From Corylus avellana (taxonomy: Eukaryota > Streptophyta > Magnoliopsida > Fagales > Betulaceae), in the NCBI RefSeq assembly GCF_901000735.1, contig NC_081543.1, positions 26,741,515 through 26,805,514 of the forward strand: a stretch of 64,000 nucleotides of DNA, in the 5' to 3' direction. Within the stretch, counting starts at the first letter, position 1. Each line of letters starts with the position of its first letter. Both the position numbers and the translations under genes were made by a program. This document shows positions 1 through 13,423 of this stretch, in pieces. The notes beneath the pieces are model-generated. The model was not told where the DNA came from. It saw only the letters and a program-made list of their open reading frames with translations, and ran no database searches.

Positions 1-78
1 AATGAAAACATGTACAACTCACCCTTGAAAACCATTCGGGTGTCTAAAAAATTTATATACACGTGATTAAAATTGTAC

Positions 79-288
79 TTAAACAGAGATTAATCGTGAG
101 CGCAAACCTCTTATGTAACTCCAGTGGTAGGGCTGGAGCTTAGTTGCTGGGACTTTGTGTCTCACATATGTCATTATATCATGGCCAGTGCCACCAGAAG
201 AAGAAGATGAAAAGGGTATTAAGAGGTAGAAAAGGAAGAAGAAAACACAGAGGTTTATTGAAAACCCCATGATTGGATTCTCCACCAT
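79..288 (-). CDS. Possible small secreted-peptide ORF, unrecognised
   Basis: This is a 69-codon ORF whose N-terminus looks like a signal peptide. A short polar start is followed by a Phe/Leu-rich hydrophobic stretch (residues about 11-26) and a Ser/Gly run. The remaining ~35 residues are basic and contain a KLQPYHW segment. It matches none of the plant peptide-hormone C-termini I can recall (CLE, CEP, IDA, RGF, PSY). No intron, promoter or homologue can be shown. It may be a chance ORF. Confidence 0.2.
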   Translation of the reverse strand: MVENPIMGFSINLCVFFFLFYLLIPFSSSSSGGTGHDIMTYVRHKVPATKLQPYHWSYIRGLRSRLISV

Positions 289-1187
289 GGTTCATGATTC
301 ATGAACAAGCACATGAAACAAGTGTATATGGGAAATACATGCATAGGGAATTGGAGACTTCATGAGAGACGTAAAGAGTAAAAATCTTTGTGTTTAATAT
401 GTAAACGTATTTAATGATGTTTGCTAATATTTTTGTTAATTTACGACGGTGGAAAGTATGGAAAGGTGGGATAGTTATAATGGAATAGGATCCTCCTTTA
501 TGGTTTAAGTGAATGGATAGGATTTTATGATTTAGATTAAATTTTATAGATTTAATGGTGCACGACGTGGCAATCATTTATACAGTTAGAACAAAAAAAT
601 TTAGGGACTGATGGGCACTACAATATCAACCCAATAGAATAGTGTAGTATGTAACATTATTCAAACAAAATGTGAAAGAGTAATGCTAAAAAGTAGAAAC
701 CACATGTTTATTTCATCCCACTGGTTGACTTGACAGGGACTTTATAGGTTACAAAGAAACGTATGGAAAGAGTTCAAGTCATGATGGGTCCCGCTCAATG
801 AGTTTTTTATTTATTTTTTATTTTTTATTTTTTATTCAAAGCGGGAAAGGGAAAAAAGGAAAAAACAAGGGTGGGTCTTTCCCACAATTGATCCTAACCG
901 AAGAAAAAAAAAAAAGAATAAGACATAGAAATGCTTGAATTATGTATTCACATACTATTGATTATAGATGAGAGTCGCGATAATGAATATCACTTACAAG
1001 ACCCACGGTTAAATAGAAATACATTTTGTTGTCAACAATTATTCTATTTTATAAACCTACGACTATTATAACATGTAATTGGAGGGTGTTATACTTTTTT
1101 TTAACAGTAACGTGGTTCCAATCACATGTTGACATGTGTCAACATGTTGTAAAAGAATTATAAGTGTAACATTACTCTAATATAAAG
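289..1187. other. Intergenic, no gene seen
   Basis: AT-rich sequence with several homopolymer A/T tracts. No coding exon, RNA gene or clear mobile element was recognised. Confidence 0.5.
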
Positions 1188-1195
1188 AGTTAATT

Positions 1196-1799
1196 CAGGG
1201 CCGGCTCAATGTTTTTAAGGCCTTAGGCGAAACTTTTAAATGGTGCTTTATTTTTTAAAATATTTAAATATTAATTAAATAATATTTATTTTAATATTAT
1301 TGTTATTATATTTTTATTTAAAAATCATTATTCTCTCCAAAATACTCTATCTATATCTTTTGAATAAACTAGTAATTTTCTATTATGCTTCTCCACATTT
1401 GATAATTTCCATATATAATATGTACTAAAAAAATGTTTAGAGTTCTCATCTTTAGGAAAATCTATATTACTATCTTATTGGACCCATTTTCTACTAATAA
1501 ATTCCTTAATTTTGCATCAATATTTTTCTATTGGCCTAGGTCATAAATATTTGTAGCAATAGATTTTTTTTTTTTTTTTCCTAATTCAAATGAGGAAAGG
1601 GATAGAGTTAGATAAAAATTCAAATATTTGTATCAATAGACTTAGATATATCAATAGTATTTTAATTATCTTCTAATTCTTTTTGATGAATTTCTTGTTC
1701 ATTTACAAGTTTTTCACCTAAATTATCCTCTATATTTTGTTTATTGCAAATAACAAATTTATTTAGAGCTCCTCTTTGAGATTCAATAAGCTTTTCTAC

Positions 1800-1831
<32 letters not shown>

Positions 1832-2406
1832 TCATATCCATATGCATATTTTTTGGTAGAAATATTTGATTAAAAATATTAAAAAATTAAACAAACACGA
1901 TTTATATATATAAAAAAATAGAACAATAAAACCGAGTTGTGGTTTTATTGTTCTATTTTTTACTGTATAGCCAATGAAGCATATTGTGGGCCTTGTGAGT
2001 TGTGGTTGTTGTGCAGCGAAAGCATGCTGAGGGCCTCTTTTAAAGCATATTGAGGGCCTTAAGAAAGTATGTTGAAGGCCTCATTATTATAAACAAATAA
2101 CATATATATTTTTTTAAAGATGTTGAGGGCCTCGTGGCTGTTTTGCAGAAAGCATGCTAGGACCTCCATATCATAAAAAATAATAATAATAATAATAATA
2201 TTTTTTTAAAGCACGTTGAAGGCCTCAAAAAAACATGTTGAGGGCCTTGATATTATAAACAAGTAATAATATTTTTTTTAAGCATGTTGAGAGTCTTAAA
2301 TTTTTATGCAATTTTTTTTTTGAGCCTTAGAAAAAAAATTTTTGGAGCTTATGAAATCAGGGCTCTAGGCGCTGGCCTAACTCGCCTAGCGGTTGGGCCA
2401 GCCCTG
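1196..2406. mobile_element. Non-autonomous hAT transposon with 8-bp TSD
   Basis: A 1,211-bp element bounded by a perfect 8-bp direct repeat, AGTTAATT, at 1188-1195 and 2407-2414. This is the target duplication length of the hAT superfamily. Its ends are imperfect inverted repeats: CAGGGCCGGCTCAA on the left and, reading in from the right end, CAGGGCTGGCCCAA. No transposase is encoded. The only internal ORF (1662-1847, minus) is a poly-Lys artefact of a T tract. The element lies about 1 kb past the 3' end of the beta-adaptin gene. Confidence 0.88.
1976..2300. repeat. Subterminal repeat cluster inside the hAT element
   Basis: About nine degenerate copies of a 16-17 bp motif close to AGCATGTTGAGGGCCTY begin near 1978, 2020, 2045, 2067, 2119, 2151, 2210, 2232 and 2281. 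All are in the same orientation, spaced irregularly by AT-rich filler, and confined to the right part of the element. Subterminal repeats of this kind are the usual transposase-binding sites of hAT elements. That role here is an inference. Confidence 0.7.
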
Positions 2407-2414
2407 AGTTAATT

Positions 2415-3450
2415 TACACAATTATATTGTACTCAAATATGGGTAAACTTCAACCGTTGTCTCACGAGCATTAGTCATTCAAAGGATTTAGACCTTGGCC
2501 AACAACGTTAAGAGCATACCCATTTACCATATGAGACAACATTAGGAGATCTCGTTTCTACTTCACCAAGACTATAGTTTCAATTTAATTTACAAGTCAA
2601 ACTATAGACTCAATAAAGTATTTCAATTATTTTATAACTTGTTGACACGTGTCAGTATATAACTGCAGTCACGCCAACCGCTAATTTATTTTTTGGACAC
2701 TCTCCAATCACAGTAACACATGTCAAAAAATTGTAAAAGAATTATTGACAAATTGTAGGTCTAATATTATTCTTTCAGTAATGCCTTAGTTGTGATCCGA
2801 GCAACATTAATTGGCCTCTAAAAAATTCATTATACACTTCTTCTGGCTCTACAATAAAAAATAAATTCTACCAAGGCAAAAGTTTGGACTATAGAGACTA
2901 TAAAATGTCAAACGATTCTCAAAATAATTATAAAAACGTCATAACTCTATCCTTGACTGCAATATTATCAACCATTAATTTTTGTTAGCATTAAATACAA
3001 ATAACATTATTGCAATATTCTAAAAAATATATAAAAATACTTGTATTGAGATTCCGATTCCCCCCGAGTGGCTTATTTTGATCTCTGCGCTTGGCTGCCC
3101 GGGACAGATAGGCCTTCACAAGCACATTAGTGAAGTATAATTTGAGGTAAACAAAATTGTAACCAGTTACAATATCACAAGTGTCGTGTGGACAAGAATA
3201 AGAAAAACAAGAAAGAAGCCACAAACATTGGATCCTAACAAAAACAGAGAACTCCTGAAACCAAAATCTCTCAAGAGTCTGAACAATTTAAAAACAATGC
3301 AAGTGGCAGGACACCTAACAATACAGGAAATTGCAGAGAAGACAAGAAAAAAATGATCAGCCAAAATCTCAAACAACTAATATAGATTTTACAGATAAGA
3401 ATCAAAAGAAAGAAATACAAAATTATACACATCAACATCACTTAACAGAT
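2415..3450. other. Intergenic plus probable beta-adaptin 3' UTR
   Basis: The part nearest 3450 should be the 3' UTR of the minus-strand beta-adaptin gene. The rest is AT-rich intergenic sequence. Around 2640-2770 there is a MITE-like segment mentioning the motif TGACACGTGTCA-type words seen elsewhere in the window. No gene seen. Confidence 0.45.
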
Positions 3451-6400
3451 TCAACCGGCGAGGAGAGTCTCGATAGCTTCGAAGAAAAGAGGTGCCATTT
3501 CAGCGCCCGGAGTCTTGATTGCACACTTGACACCAAGGGTTCCAACGGCAGTTGTGAGTTCGATCAGAAATGGTATCCCTCGAGGGAGTTTAGCAGAGAA
3601 GTAGAATACATCCTGGTTTGCATGCTTGCGCTTCGCAATAAAGAAGATATTTGATGCACCTAGCCGGTCTATAGCTGCTTCCGCGTTGTTCACCACAATA
3701 CCAGGGAACTCCTTTGAAACCTCATTTGAATCAGGAAGGGACCTCCATGTCTACGATGGGAATAAGTATCAGATTTCAATGCCATTATCAAGACTTCAAT
3801 AAACTCAAAATCTACATGCAATGTGAAAACATTCTCTAAATCAACATGTTTCATAAGCCAAGCATTCCTTTTTTCACACTCATACAAAAGAATCAGGCTC
3901 AAAGTTGTTTGTTTTCTTAAGGTGGTTTAGGGGTGGCAATTCGTGTTCGCGTGTCATATTCAGGTCTTGTCGAGGTATGGATATATAGGTCAACCCCAAT
4001 CCAATTAATTTAATTAAACGAGTCAAACCCCTTAACCCTAATTCTCTAATTTTATATTGGGTTCATGTCGGGTTACGAGCTCTAGCGTTGTACAAATCAT
4101 GTCAAGGCACAAGTTTAAGACTATATAGGTAAATCCTAATCTGACCCATTTAATTAAACGGGTCAAACCCCTAAACCCTAACCCACTAATTTCTTGTTGG
4201 GTATGTGTCGGATTTAAAGGTTGTGTCAAAAATTGTCAACCCTAAGGTAATTGCACCTTCTGGGCCAATGATTTCATTAAGCCCCTTAATCAACCACCCT
4301 TCCCTTTAATCAACCAACCTTCCCTTTCCTTCTCGCCAAAGTTTCATCAGGCTAGACAAAATTCGTTCTTAACTATTAGTTAATAAATTTCAACAAGCTT
4401 TGTGCAAAATTATTTCATGAATCTACCAAGATTCTCAACCTACACTTCAGTCTTAAAACGTTCCTCCCTCCAACTATTGTTCTATCCTTAATCTTGTCAA
4501 GATGGATACTGCAACACATGATATATGCGAGTAAAGAATGGCTGCCTACACTACTGCAATAGGTGGGAACAGCAGTTACAATTGAGTAGTTTTCTATCAT
4601 GCTCTACTCTGTTAGTTGTAAAGATGTCTCTGACTGTAGAGGTCCACTCTGCCGTCCTAAATTAAATGGACAGCATAACTCGATAACATTCTAAATTAAT
4701 TAATGAGAAGCACAGAAAAGCAAAGCAGTGCTATGAAGCTTAATACTCCCTGTCTCCTTATTCTTCCTTTTATTTTATTTTTGCTAACAGAGGTGGAACT
4801 CACCACATTATTCCAAAATAAAGAAAATAGTACACAAATTTTTACCTCAAGGAAGCTTCCACGCTCCATTCTCCCATCCTCGGTGAAGAACACATGCAAT
4901 GAGATTTTATCATTAAAGTACCACACTGGCTGTTGACTGTTTTTCACAGCAACCTGCAACAGTGAGCTTGGGGGGCCTTGAGAAAGATTCTGGAACATAA
5001 CCATAGGCAGAAGAGTTGTAGCAGATGTCCCAGGTTGCAATTGCGGAACCTAATAGATGGAAAGGTAACAATTTAAAAATTAATAAATAGAGAAACAGCA
5101 ATATGAGAATTTAAAGAGACGTCCATGAAACATACTAGGGTTAGGAAGTAAGCCCCTCAACCCAAAGCAGAAAATCCCACTCAACCACGTATTAATGACC
5201 AGAAATAGGAAAAATAATGTAATAACTACCGTTAAGGGTCCAGCGGCCGCAAGACCAAACGTATTCTTGTTAAACTGAATCAGGAACCCATCAAGTGCAA
5301 TTTGTGTGTTGTTCTCAAACAATAAACTGTAAAATATTTGACCATCCTGTCGTGTCAGCTGTGCACTAATTTGTAAACCTTGGCCAGTTGATGCTGGTAC
5401 TAAAACAGGCAATGGAGGGCTGCAAAAAAGGCCAGAAAAGTCCAGTAAATGCCAGTTAACGCATGCACACTAAAGTTGCTCCGATTTTAGCAACAAAGTA
5501 ATCAGAATCTTTTGAAGCAAAACATATCATGCCAAGTTTATCAGTAAATGCAGATACAATTTTATAAATTATTGAACAAAGCGGTAATTATTCACTTAAA
5601 GATACAGCAATTCTTAAGTATTTACAAGCTCCTGGATTACTTCAAGAAATAAAAGAACATTTTGCAATGTTCATCACACGTTAGTCCCGTTAAAAAAAAA
5701 AAAAAAAAGAGGCATCACAAGTCCTATGACACAAAGCAGACAGCTAAGACATTACATCATACTTACCCAGTGGGAGAAGCTGGCTGATCAACAGGAACAA
5801 TAGCATTATTGTCAAGGCCTATCAGATCACCAAGCAAATCTGGCACCGGAGCAGCAGGCGCAGGTGCAGGTGGTGCAGGGGCTGGTTGCCTTGCAGTAGA
5901 ATATGGAGCATTACTTGAACTAGTTGGAGATGATGCACTACCCTCAGCTGCATGAGAAGGTGATTCAGAATATCCTGTTTCACTCCCCTCAGGATAGTCA
6001 TCATCTTCTGTTCTCTGGGCTGTGGTCTTCACACGAGTTACAAATGCTTCTGGGGGTTTGTGATAAACAGAGGATAGGGTAGCAATGTTGGCAAGAAGCT
6101 CATCCAGAAGACTTGGATCAATTTGGTTTGAATCATCACTTATAACAGGCTTCTCAGCCAAGACAACATCCTTAGCTGCCTGAGAGAGAAAACATAAGCC
6201 CGTTAATGTACAACTCAATACTGTGGTCTGCATGTCATCTATCATTATCCATGCATGCAGCCAGACAAGTGTTGTAAAAACCCTAAAGAATAAGACAAGG
6301 CTGACTACCTAGTGCAATCACGTGTTTCCTACAGAAGTTGAAATTGGCTAGATTCTTAAGACCTCAAGAAAGGCACAAGCATGATGGTTACATAATATTT

Positions 6401-9400
6401 GAGTAGCCATCATTATAAATTCTTTGTTGAGCTGAGATTGGTCATCCAATCAATGGGGGATTGACATTGAAGTGCTAGATGTGGCATTAGCATAAGGACT
6501 CCCAGCAACAATCCCACCCCACCCCCCCACCCCCCACCCCCCTTCCCCCCTTTTTAACTCTAAAAAATGTAGCTGTATCTCAAATCAATACAATAATAAA
6601 GTTTGTTTTGCAAAACCACACCTCAGGATCAGTTGATAAGAGACGCCAATATATGTATGCCCGATCTCGTAGATCAGGATTGTCAGTCTCCACAGTGGCA
6701 TTATTCAAGACAACCTGCAAACATGTAACATAAAAACTGCCTCAAAACAAGCCCAAAGACTGTATAGTGTTTACACGTAGTTGAAGAAAAAAGTTAGCAG
6801 TTTACTATAAACACCGCTTAATAAGCTCCATTTGTGCCAAAAATATCATATCAAGCACAGAATACTGTTCTTATCTTTCTACATATGCAGAAATAGTGAT
6901 ATTTAACTATGATATCCCCATCATGATAATATTTGCTTCAAACATGGTTAACAATGCACTTGTTTCACATTCAATCTAAGATTTGCCTACTCAAAGGACA
7001 CACGGGTAATAAATGTAGCATCCGGGATGATCATATGGACTTCTTACAAGTATTGGGCTCAACAAACTTATGCAGGGAACAATCTAGAAAAGCTACACTC
7101 TCTCCAAACACAATATATGATGACAGAACCACTGAATGAAAACTAAATAATAACAAACCAATAAATAACTGAAACAATGAATTAACTCAGATATTTAAGC
7201 CAAACTCAGGAAATGAATATATACAAACAACAACAATCGGCAAGCAAGGCATAGATTCATTAGCATTAGCTACTAAGAAATGCTGTTCTTGCTTTCAAAA
7301 GAAAAAAATTTGATTCAGGTTGTTGATATCATTGTATATTGCTTTGTTTGGTTTTGTGAATGTCGTCTTTCAAGTAAGCTTATAACTTATTTTGGATACT
7401 TCTTCACAAACCATAGAAATACTCGTTGGTCCCCTTAGCCCACAAATCTCACACTTACAGTTGGTCAAACCTCAAATCTCATCCTTGAAAATGAGGAAAA
7501 TAGCATTAGGCTACAAGACCAGTAACTTACCGCAACAAAACCAGTAACTTACCGCAACAAAATGTAATAATTTATCGTAATATTTAAGGAAAATGTTTCG
7601 CTTAGGACACAATAAACTTCAACCTCTTTTAAAAGAGCTTTTTTTCCCTCCTTTTTCTGGTCAATCCAGACACACTCTGACAGAAGATCCAACTGGATTT
7701 TCCACAAAAGTAATTGCATCTACATCAACTCTATATCCTTTAAATACAATCATCCTCAATCAACTCAGAACCTGAATCAACTCAGTAGTCTAAAATTCCA
7801 TTTGAAGACTACAGAAGGAAAAAGAAAGCTGGAACACACAATTGATCTAAACAAATGCTTGTAAAGTATTAAAGCAGAACCTGAATCATCTGCTGCGGGC
7901 CTTCAGTTGGCTTCTTAAGAAAAAGTTTAACAGTGGCAGTCAACAATTGCAATTGTACTTGTGCAGGCTCTTCAGGAAAACTCTCCAAGAAACTTTCAAG
8001 AAGCTCATCAGCATTATCAATTCTTTCCGCATATTCACCAATTATCCAGATCATTGATGCCTGGGGGATTTTTTTATTTTATTTTTGGATGGGGGGACAA
8101 GAAATGTTAGTTTGTTACGAATAACTGATACTGTAAAGCTTAAAAATTTTATAACGTATTTGTTACACCAGAATTAGCACTACCTTAGCTTCTGGCTCAT
8201 CTAAAGTGTCTAAGCTCTCACAGAGTGTTGCAATGATAGACTCGTAGCTGTAAGGGAAAACAGAGATTTGCAATTAAATTTGGAAGAAAGATACCATCAT
8301 TCAGTAAGATGCTCCTATACCCACCCCTCCCAAGAAAGAAAGAGTAACTTACGTGTTAGGGTATCTTCTAAAGATATCTTTAATAACTATAATTGCCTCC
8401 TGAACCACATAGTTAACTTTAATCTTGATCAGTTCGAGCAAAACACTAATGCATCGCTCAGCAGCTCTTTCTAGCTTGATGGCACAACGACCAATAGCAC
8501 GAACAGCTTTTCTGACAAAATCTACATCTACTTCTGTAGCATACTCCTTGAATTCCAATAGAACCTACAGAAAGGTCAACCCAGGGAGCATCACAAACTC
8601 TGATGAAGACATTCTAGAGATAAGGCAAACACAAACTGAAAATAGCCACTCCTAGAAAAGGAATATACCTGGTCTATATTTCGGTCTGAAGCAAGCTTTA
8701 TCATGATTTCTAATTTCTCCATTTTCACATAGATTGGATCATTGTACTTACAGAAAAACACCTATAAAAGACAATAGCATTCCATAAGCTTGTACTCCTT
8801 AAAACATGGGATGCAAGTATATCTATAGGTGCATAAGTACGTATAAGGTTGAATTGACCTTAATTTCATGGGCAAGGATTGTAGGCCGTCTTTGTACTAT
8901 AAGATTGATGTTTCGCAATGCAACATATTGTATCTCAGGTTCTGCAGAAAGTAAAGTCACAAGAGGTGGAGCCATCTTTTTGCAAAGATTTCGAACCACA
9001 TCAGTACTGGTGATAAGTTCCATTTGTTGGAGGATCATCTGCAAGGCAATATTGGAAAAGGTAAAGATGATGGGTAGTCAACATAGCTGACAAGTTGGTA
9101 ACTGTTGAAAACACCATCGACAATATTGCAAAAGAACACATATCAATCAGTGGAAATAAATGCCACCTTAACAGCTGAAAGGACAACTGCACAATTAGCA
9201 TGTTGCAGTCTTGGAGTAACTCGCTCAACTATATTTTCAGCTTCACGAGCATCAGGTGCCTTGTATCTAGAAAGAGCATCCAAGATAAAAACTTGACCCC
9301 ACCTGGAAAAGTATGTATTGCAACCAAAATTAGACAAGCAAAAAAAGGCCATTGCAGCATAAAAATGAAGGAAAAAAAAAATAGAACTAAGTCTACGATA

Positions 9401-12400
9401 TAAAAGATGCTAGACAAGTGCTCGGAGTGCTTCTGACCACTCTGCTACTACAAAACCTAGGATAGACATGAATTATCAGCTTGGGACTAAGGATAACAAC
9501 CAATGTTATTCTCAGTAAATCAATACACAGGCGTCACTAAACTAGGCACCAGATACTGCAAAATAAGAAATTTAAGATGTTTTGACATATAAACAAATTC
9601 ATAAAGTTTCTATTCTGCAGCATATTACTATGATGAAATTGATTAAAGAAAAACTATAACATCTGCTGCAGACTAGCACCTTGGAGTAAATTGATGTCCC
9701 ACCTTATACTTCGCCAGTCATAAAAAAAATAGGTTTTTCACATTATCAATAAAAGAAAGAAGCATACATACTCTGTGCATTCATTTAAAGCAGTAAGGAG
9801 CTTTGAGAGTGTGTGACTGGTGATCTCAAAAATGGGTCTAGCGCTATTTTCTTGTATCTCTGCAAGAGCTGCCACAGCATTTGCAACAACCATTGGATTA
9901 TTGTCTGATATCAAATCCTTGAGAGATTCCAAGAAACCTCTGTCCTCAACTAACTCCGCATTTATGTCATAAAGTTTTGCAACACATATGGCGGCCGTCT
10001 TGCGAACATATGGATCATCATCCTGTCAAAATATAATTAAAAAGAAAAACTAAATTGCTGGTCAAAATTCAAGGAATAGAACACTGACTGAGCTAGGCCC
10101 ATGGATAGGATGGTGCAAGTGAACATTGGCTAATAAGTTATGACAGTATGACTCGTCAAAAATTAACAATAGGCAGATGTGGTAAAAATGTCAATGTCAT
10201 CCTTAAATCACCTTGAGACATCTCTGAAGAGGATCACACAAATATTCTGTAATTTTATCAACACGTATGCATCCCATTGTCCGTACAGCCAATGCCCGAA
10301 TCAAAGGATTTGGGTCCTGTGAATCCTGCATAAATGCCCATAAAATAAAAAGTTATATAGAGATTTCTAAAATCATTATTATAGCAAGTTGAAGATTACG
10401 TTTCAGAATCAAAGGAAAAGAGATCAACATACATGTTCAATTATAATACAGAATAGAAAGTGTTATATTATCTAGTATTGACAGGAGTTTTCAAACCCAA
10501 TGAAGCAGGAGATGCTTAAAAAAAAAACATACATCCATTTCTTTCCCACTAATAGCATTTCTGTCTTACTAAGAGATACCCCTAAAGTTTTCAAAAGTAC
10601 AATCTTCTTCTAGGAATTTCTATTCTTTTCCCATATTTAATTTTTGTGTCACTGAGTAGGTGTGCGTGTGTTTTGCACCCCCCCTTCGAATTCTGACATC
10701 AATAATTATACTAAAAGAATAACTAATGTAAACTATGCAAGACAGAAGATTCAATTCTACTCCTTACCTTCACAAATGTATTTACTGCAAGTATTGCTAG
10801 GTCAGGTTGGCTTTTAGCATAATTAATAAGATACAGATAAACAAGCTTTTTCAACTCCAAATTCTCTGTTTGCATGCAATTCACTACATCCGTGAACAAA
10901 GATGAAACATCCTTCCCAACAGTCATTGCAGCAATCACCTTCTTAACAGCATCTTTTCTCTTATCCTGTGTAAGGCATTAAAAAAACAAATAAACAAAGA
11001 TTATGCTTTACATAGTTTCGGATGAAGCACAAAAGGCCAAAAAACAAAATATAATAATAATAATAATTACATAGCCTTAACATTTATAAATTGAAAAAGA
11101 AATAAAAGAGCTTGAAGACTAACAATTATGAAGCAAATACTGCAGGGCTATTACCGACTATCTAGTAAAGGGGATGACAATTTTTTTTGATAAGCGGGAT
11201 ATCATTGAAAGTATAAGGCGCCCCCAGGTACACAATAAGCAAACAAAAGAAGCCACCTAACTAGTCGGGGCAAAAAGAAAGAAAATCATGATAACTAATC
11301 ACCAAAGGAGAACAAAAGCAGCTATACAAAATACAATGTGTAGAAAAATAAAGATTTAATCTCCTCTAAAGGTAAAAGTCCTCAAAACTTATATCATTCA
11401 TTTTCCTCCATAGACACCACAAAAGGAACGAAGGCACCATTTTCACACAATAGCACTCCGAGTGTTGATAGCAGTCTGCCAACAAGCCTACATATCGAGT
11501 ACTCGTCTAAGCATAACCAAGGCAACCCAAATCAACTGAAGAGAACATTCCAAACGGCACAAGCAACCTCGCAATTAAGCAAAAGATGATTCATAGACAC
11601 CTCATTCATTTTACACATACAACACCAATCAACCACAATGATGCGCCGCTTCGGAAGATTGTCCATGGTAAAGATCTTCCTAGGGCCGCTGACCAACCAA
11701 AAAAGGCCACCCTTAACGGAATGTTAGTTCACCAAACACTTTTCCAAGGAAAGAACCATCCTAGCAACCCATGACATTCCTCTTTTGGAAGGGACCCACC
11801 ACAGCTTGTCCTACCCTTCCTATCTCATTCACACCAAATACAACACCATGAAGAACAAGGCAATGTAAGCTTTGCTAGAGCGGCTCTTTTGAAAGGGACC
11901 CTATAACTTGTCCTCCCCTTCCTGTCTCATTCTTGCTAAATACACCACCTTGAAGAATGAGGCAAAGGCTTCCACCTCCCAATCATGAGCTGCTCTAGCA
12001 AAGTTCACATTCCACTTAATGACACCTCCAAAAAATTTCAGGTGAGTCGCAATAGAAGCATCCTTTGTGCAAGCAATATAAAAAAAAAATATGGAAAGAC
12101 TTCCTTAAGGGCCGTATCCCCACACCAAAGATCATGCCAGAATCTAACTTTGGAGCCATCTCCAACCTTAAGGCCAAGACATATAAGCCTAACAAAAATA
12201 TTATAACCTTCTTGTAATGTAGAAACAATTATCATTTATATTCATTAAATGGTAAAAAAGAGATAAAACACATCTACCATACTAATAGCATCAAATTTCT
12301 CCAAGCTGGATACAGTTTAAACAAAATCTTAGAATAAAATGGAAAAAGAGTTCAAATTCAGCCTGGCCATTTTCCCTACTAATAAGGACCCACACCAAAC

Positions 12401-13386
12401 TTTACTTGTCAAGACAAAAAAAATTGTTTAAAATAGGCAATTAACCATCTAAAAATGAGCTTTCAGATACTAATAATTCTGTTTTCTGACATAATACGCC
12501 TCTCTCACTTCCAGCACTACGCTGCTTGAGAACATTTCAGCCTGAATAATTCTCCATTTTCAATGGCTTAACTCTTCCACTCACGCTATAAATTTGAACT
12601 CCTTTTGAGTAAAGGTAGTTTTGACACTTATTCCTAACCCCAAAAAAGCAATGATAAACCTCTACTCCTTCCACTAGATACAATGACCTATCTCTTCATA
12701 TTGTCCTCTAAATTGGAACTCCCCCGACCTAAAGGTAGTTTCTATATCTACTACTAGACCCCAAAAGCAATATACCATAATTATACCTAGATTTTGTGAA
12801 CAAAACATTACAAAAAATCCACAAATGCCTAGATGATTGCTGGAACCTAATATCTGAAATGGAAATCATAATCGTCAAAACTGGTCATAGTTAATGTGAT
12901 AGCAAAGCAAAATCCACGTTCTCTTCTATTTTCCTACGATTCCACAACAATCAAACAGGAGATCAATATTTTTTCCCTCATCTCCTTAAAAATTCCAATG
13001 TAAATCCGTAAAAGCCTCATCCATAAGCAGAAACTCGGAAATGCCATCACGAACAATCCACAATGCACGGCTTGATCAGATAGAAAGCAACGAACTAAAA
13101 AAACTCACGCCACCTCCAAATCGTACTGAAAGTCAGAAAATCCAGATTTTCCATCCTTCTCCAGCGATTCCTCGGCCACGTCAAACACAAAGATGTAACA
13201 CAATTCCGATCCGCACAATCCAGAAAACGTTACAGAACCACACAACACCAAATCCGATATAATCAGACCACAAATCAAATCGAAAACCAACAGATCTGCT
13301 CGCAACTCTCATCAATTGGCCACAAATTTAGCATTTCCTCAAATCACAAACCAAATCGACGCATATCACAGCTCACACACACACAT

Positions 13387-13423
<37 letters not shown>

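Noticed and set aside
3331..3654. 107-codon plus-strand ORF over the beta-adaptin last exon
   Set aside because: It is the antisense shadow of exon 15, whose minus-strand translation is clearly the adaptin ear.
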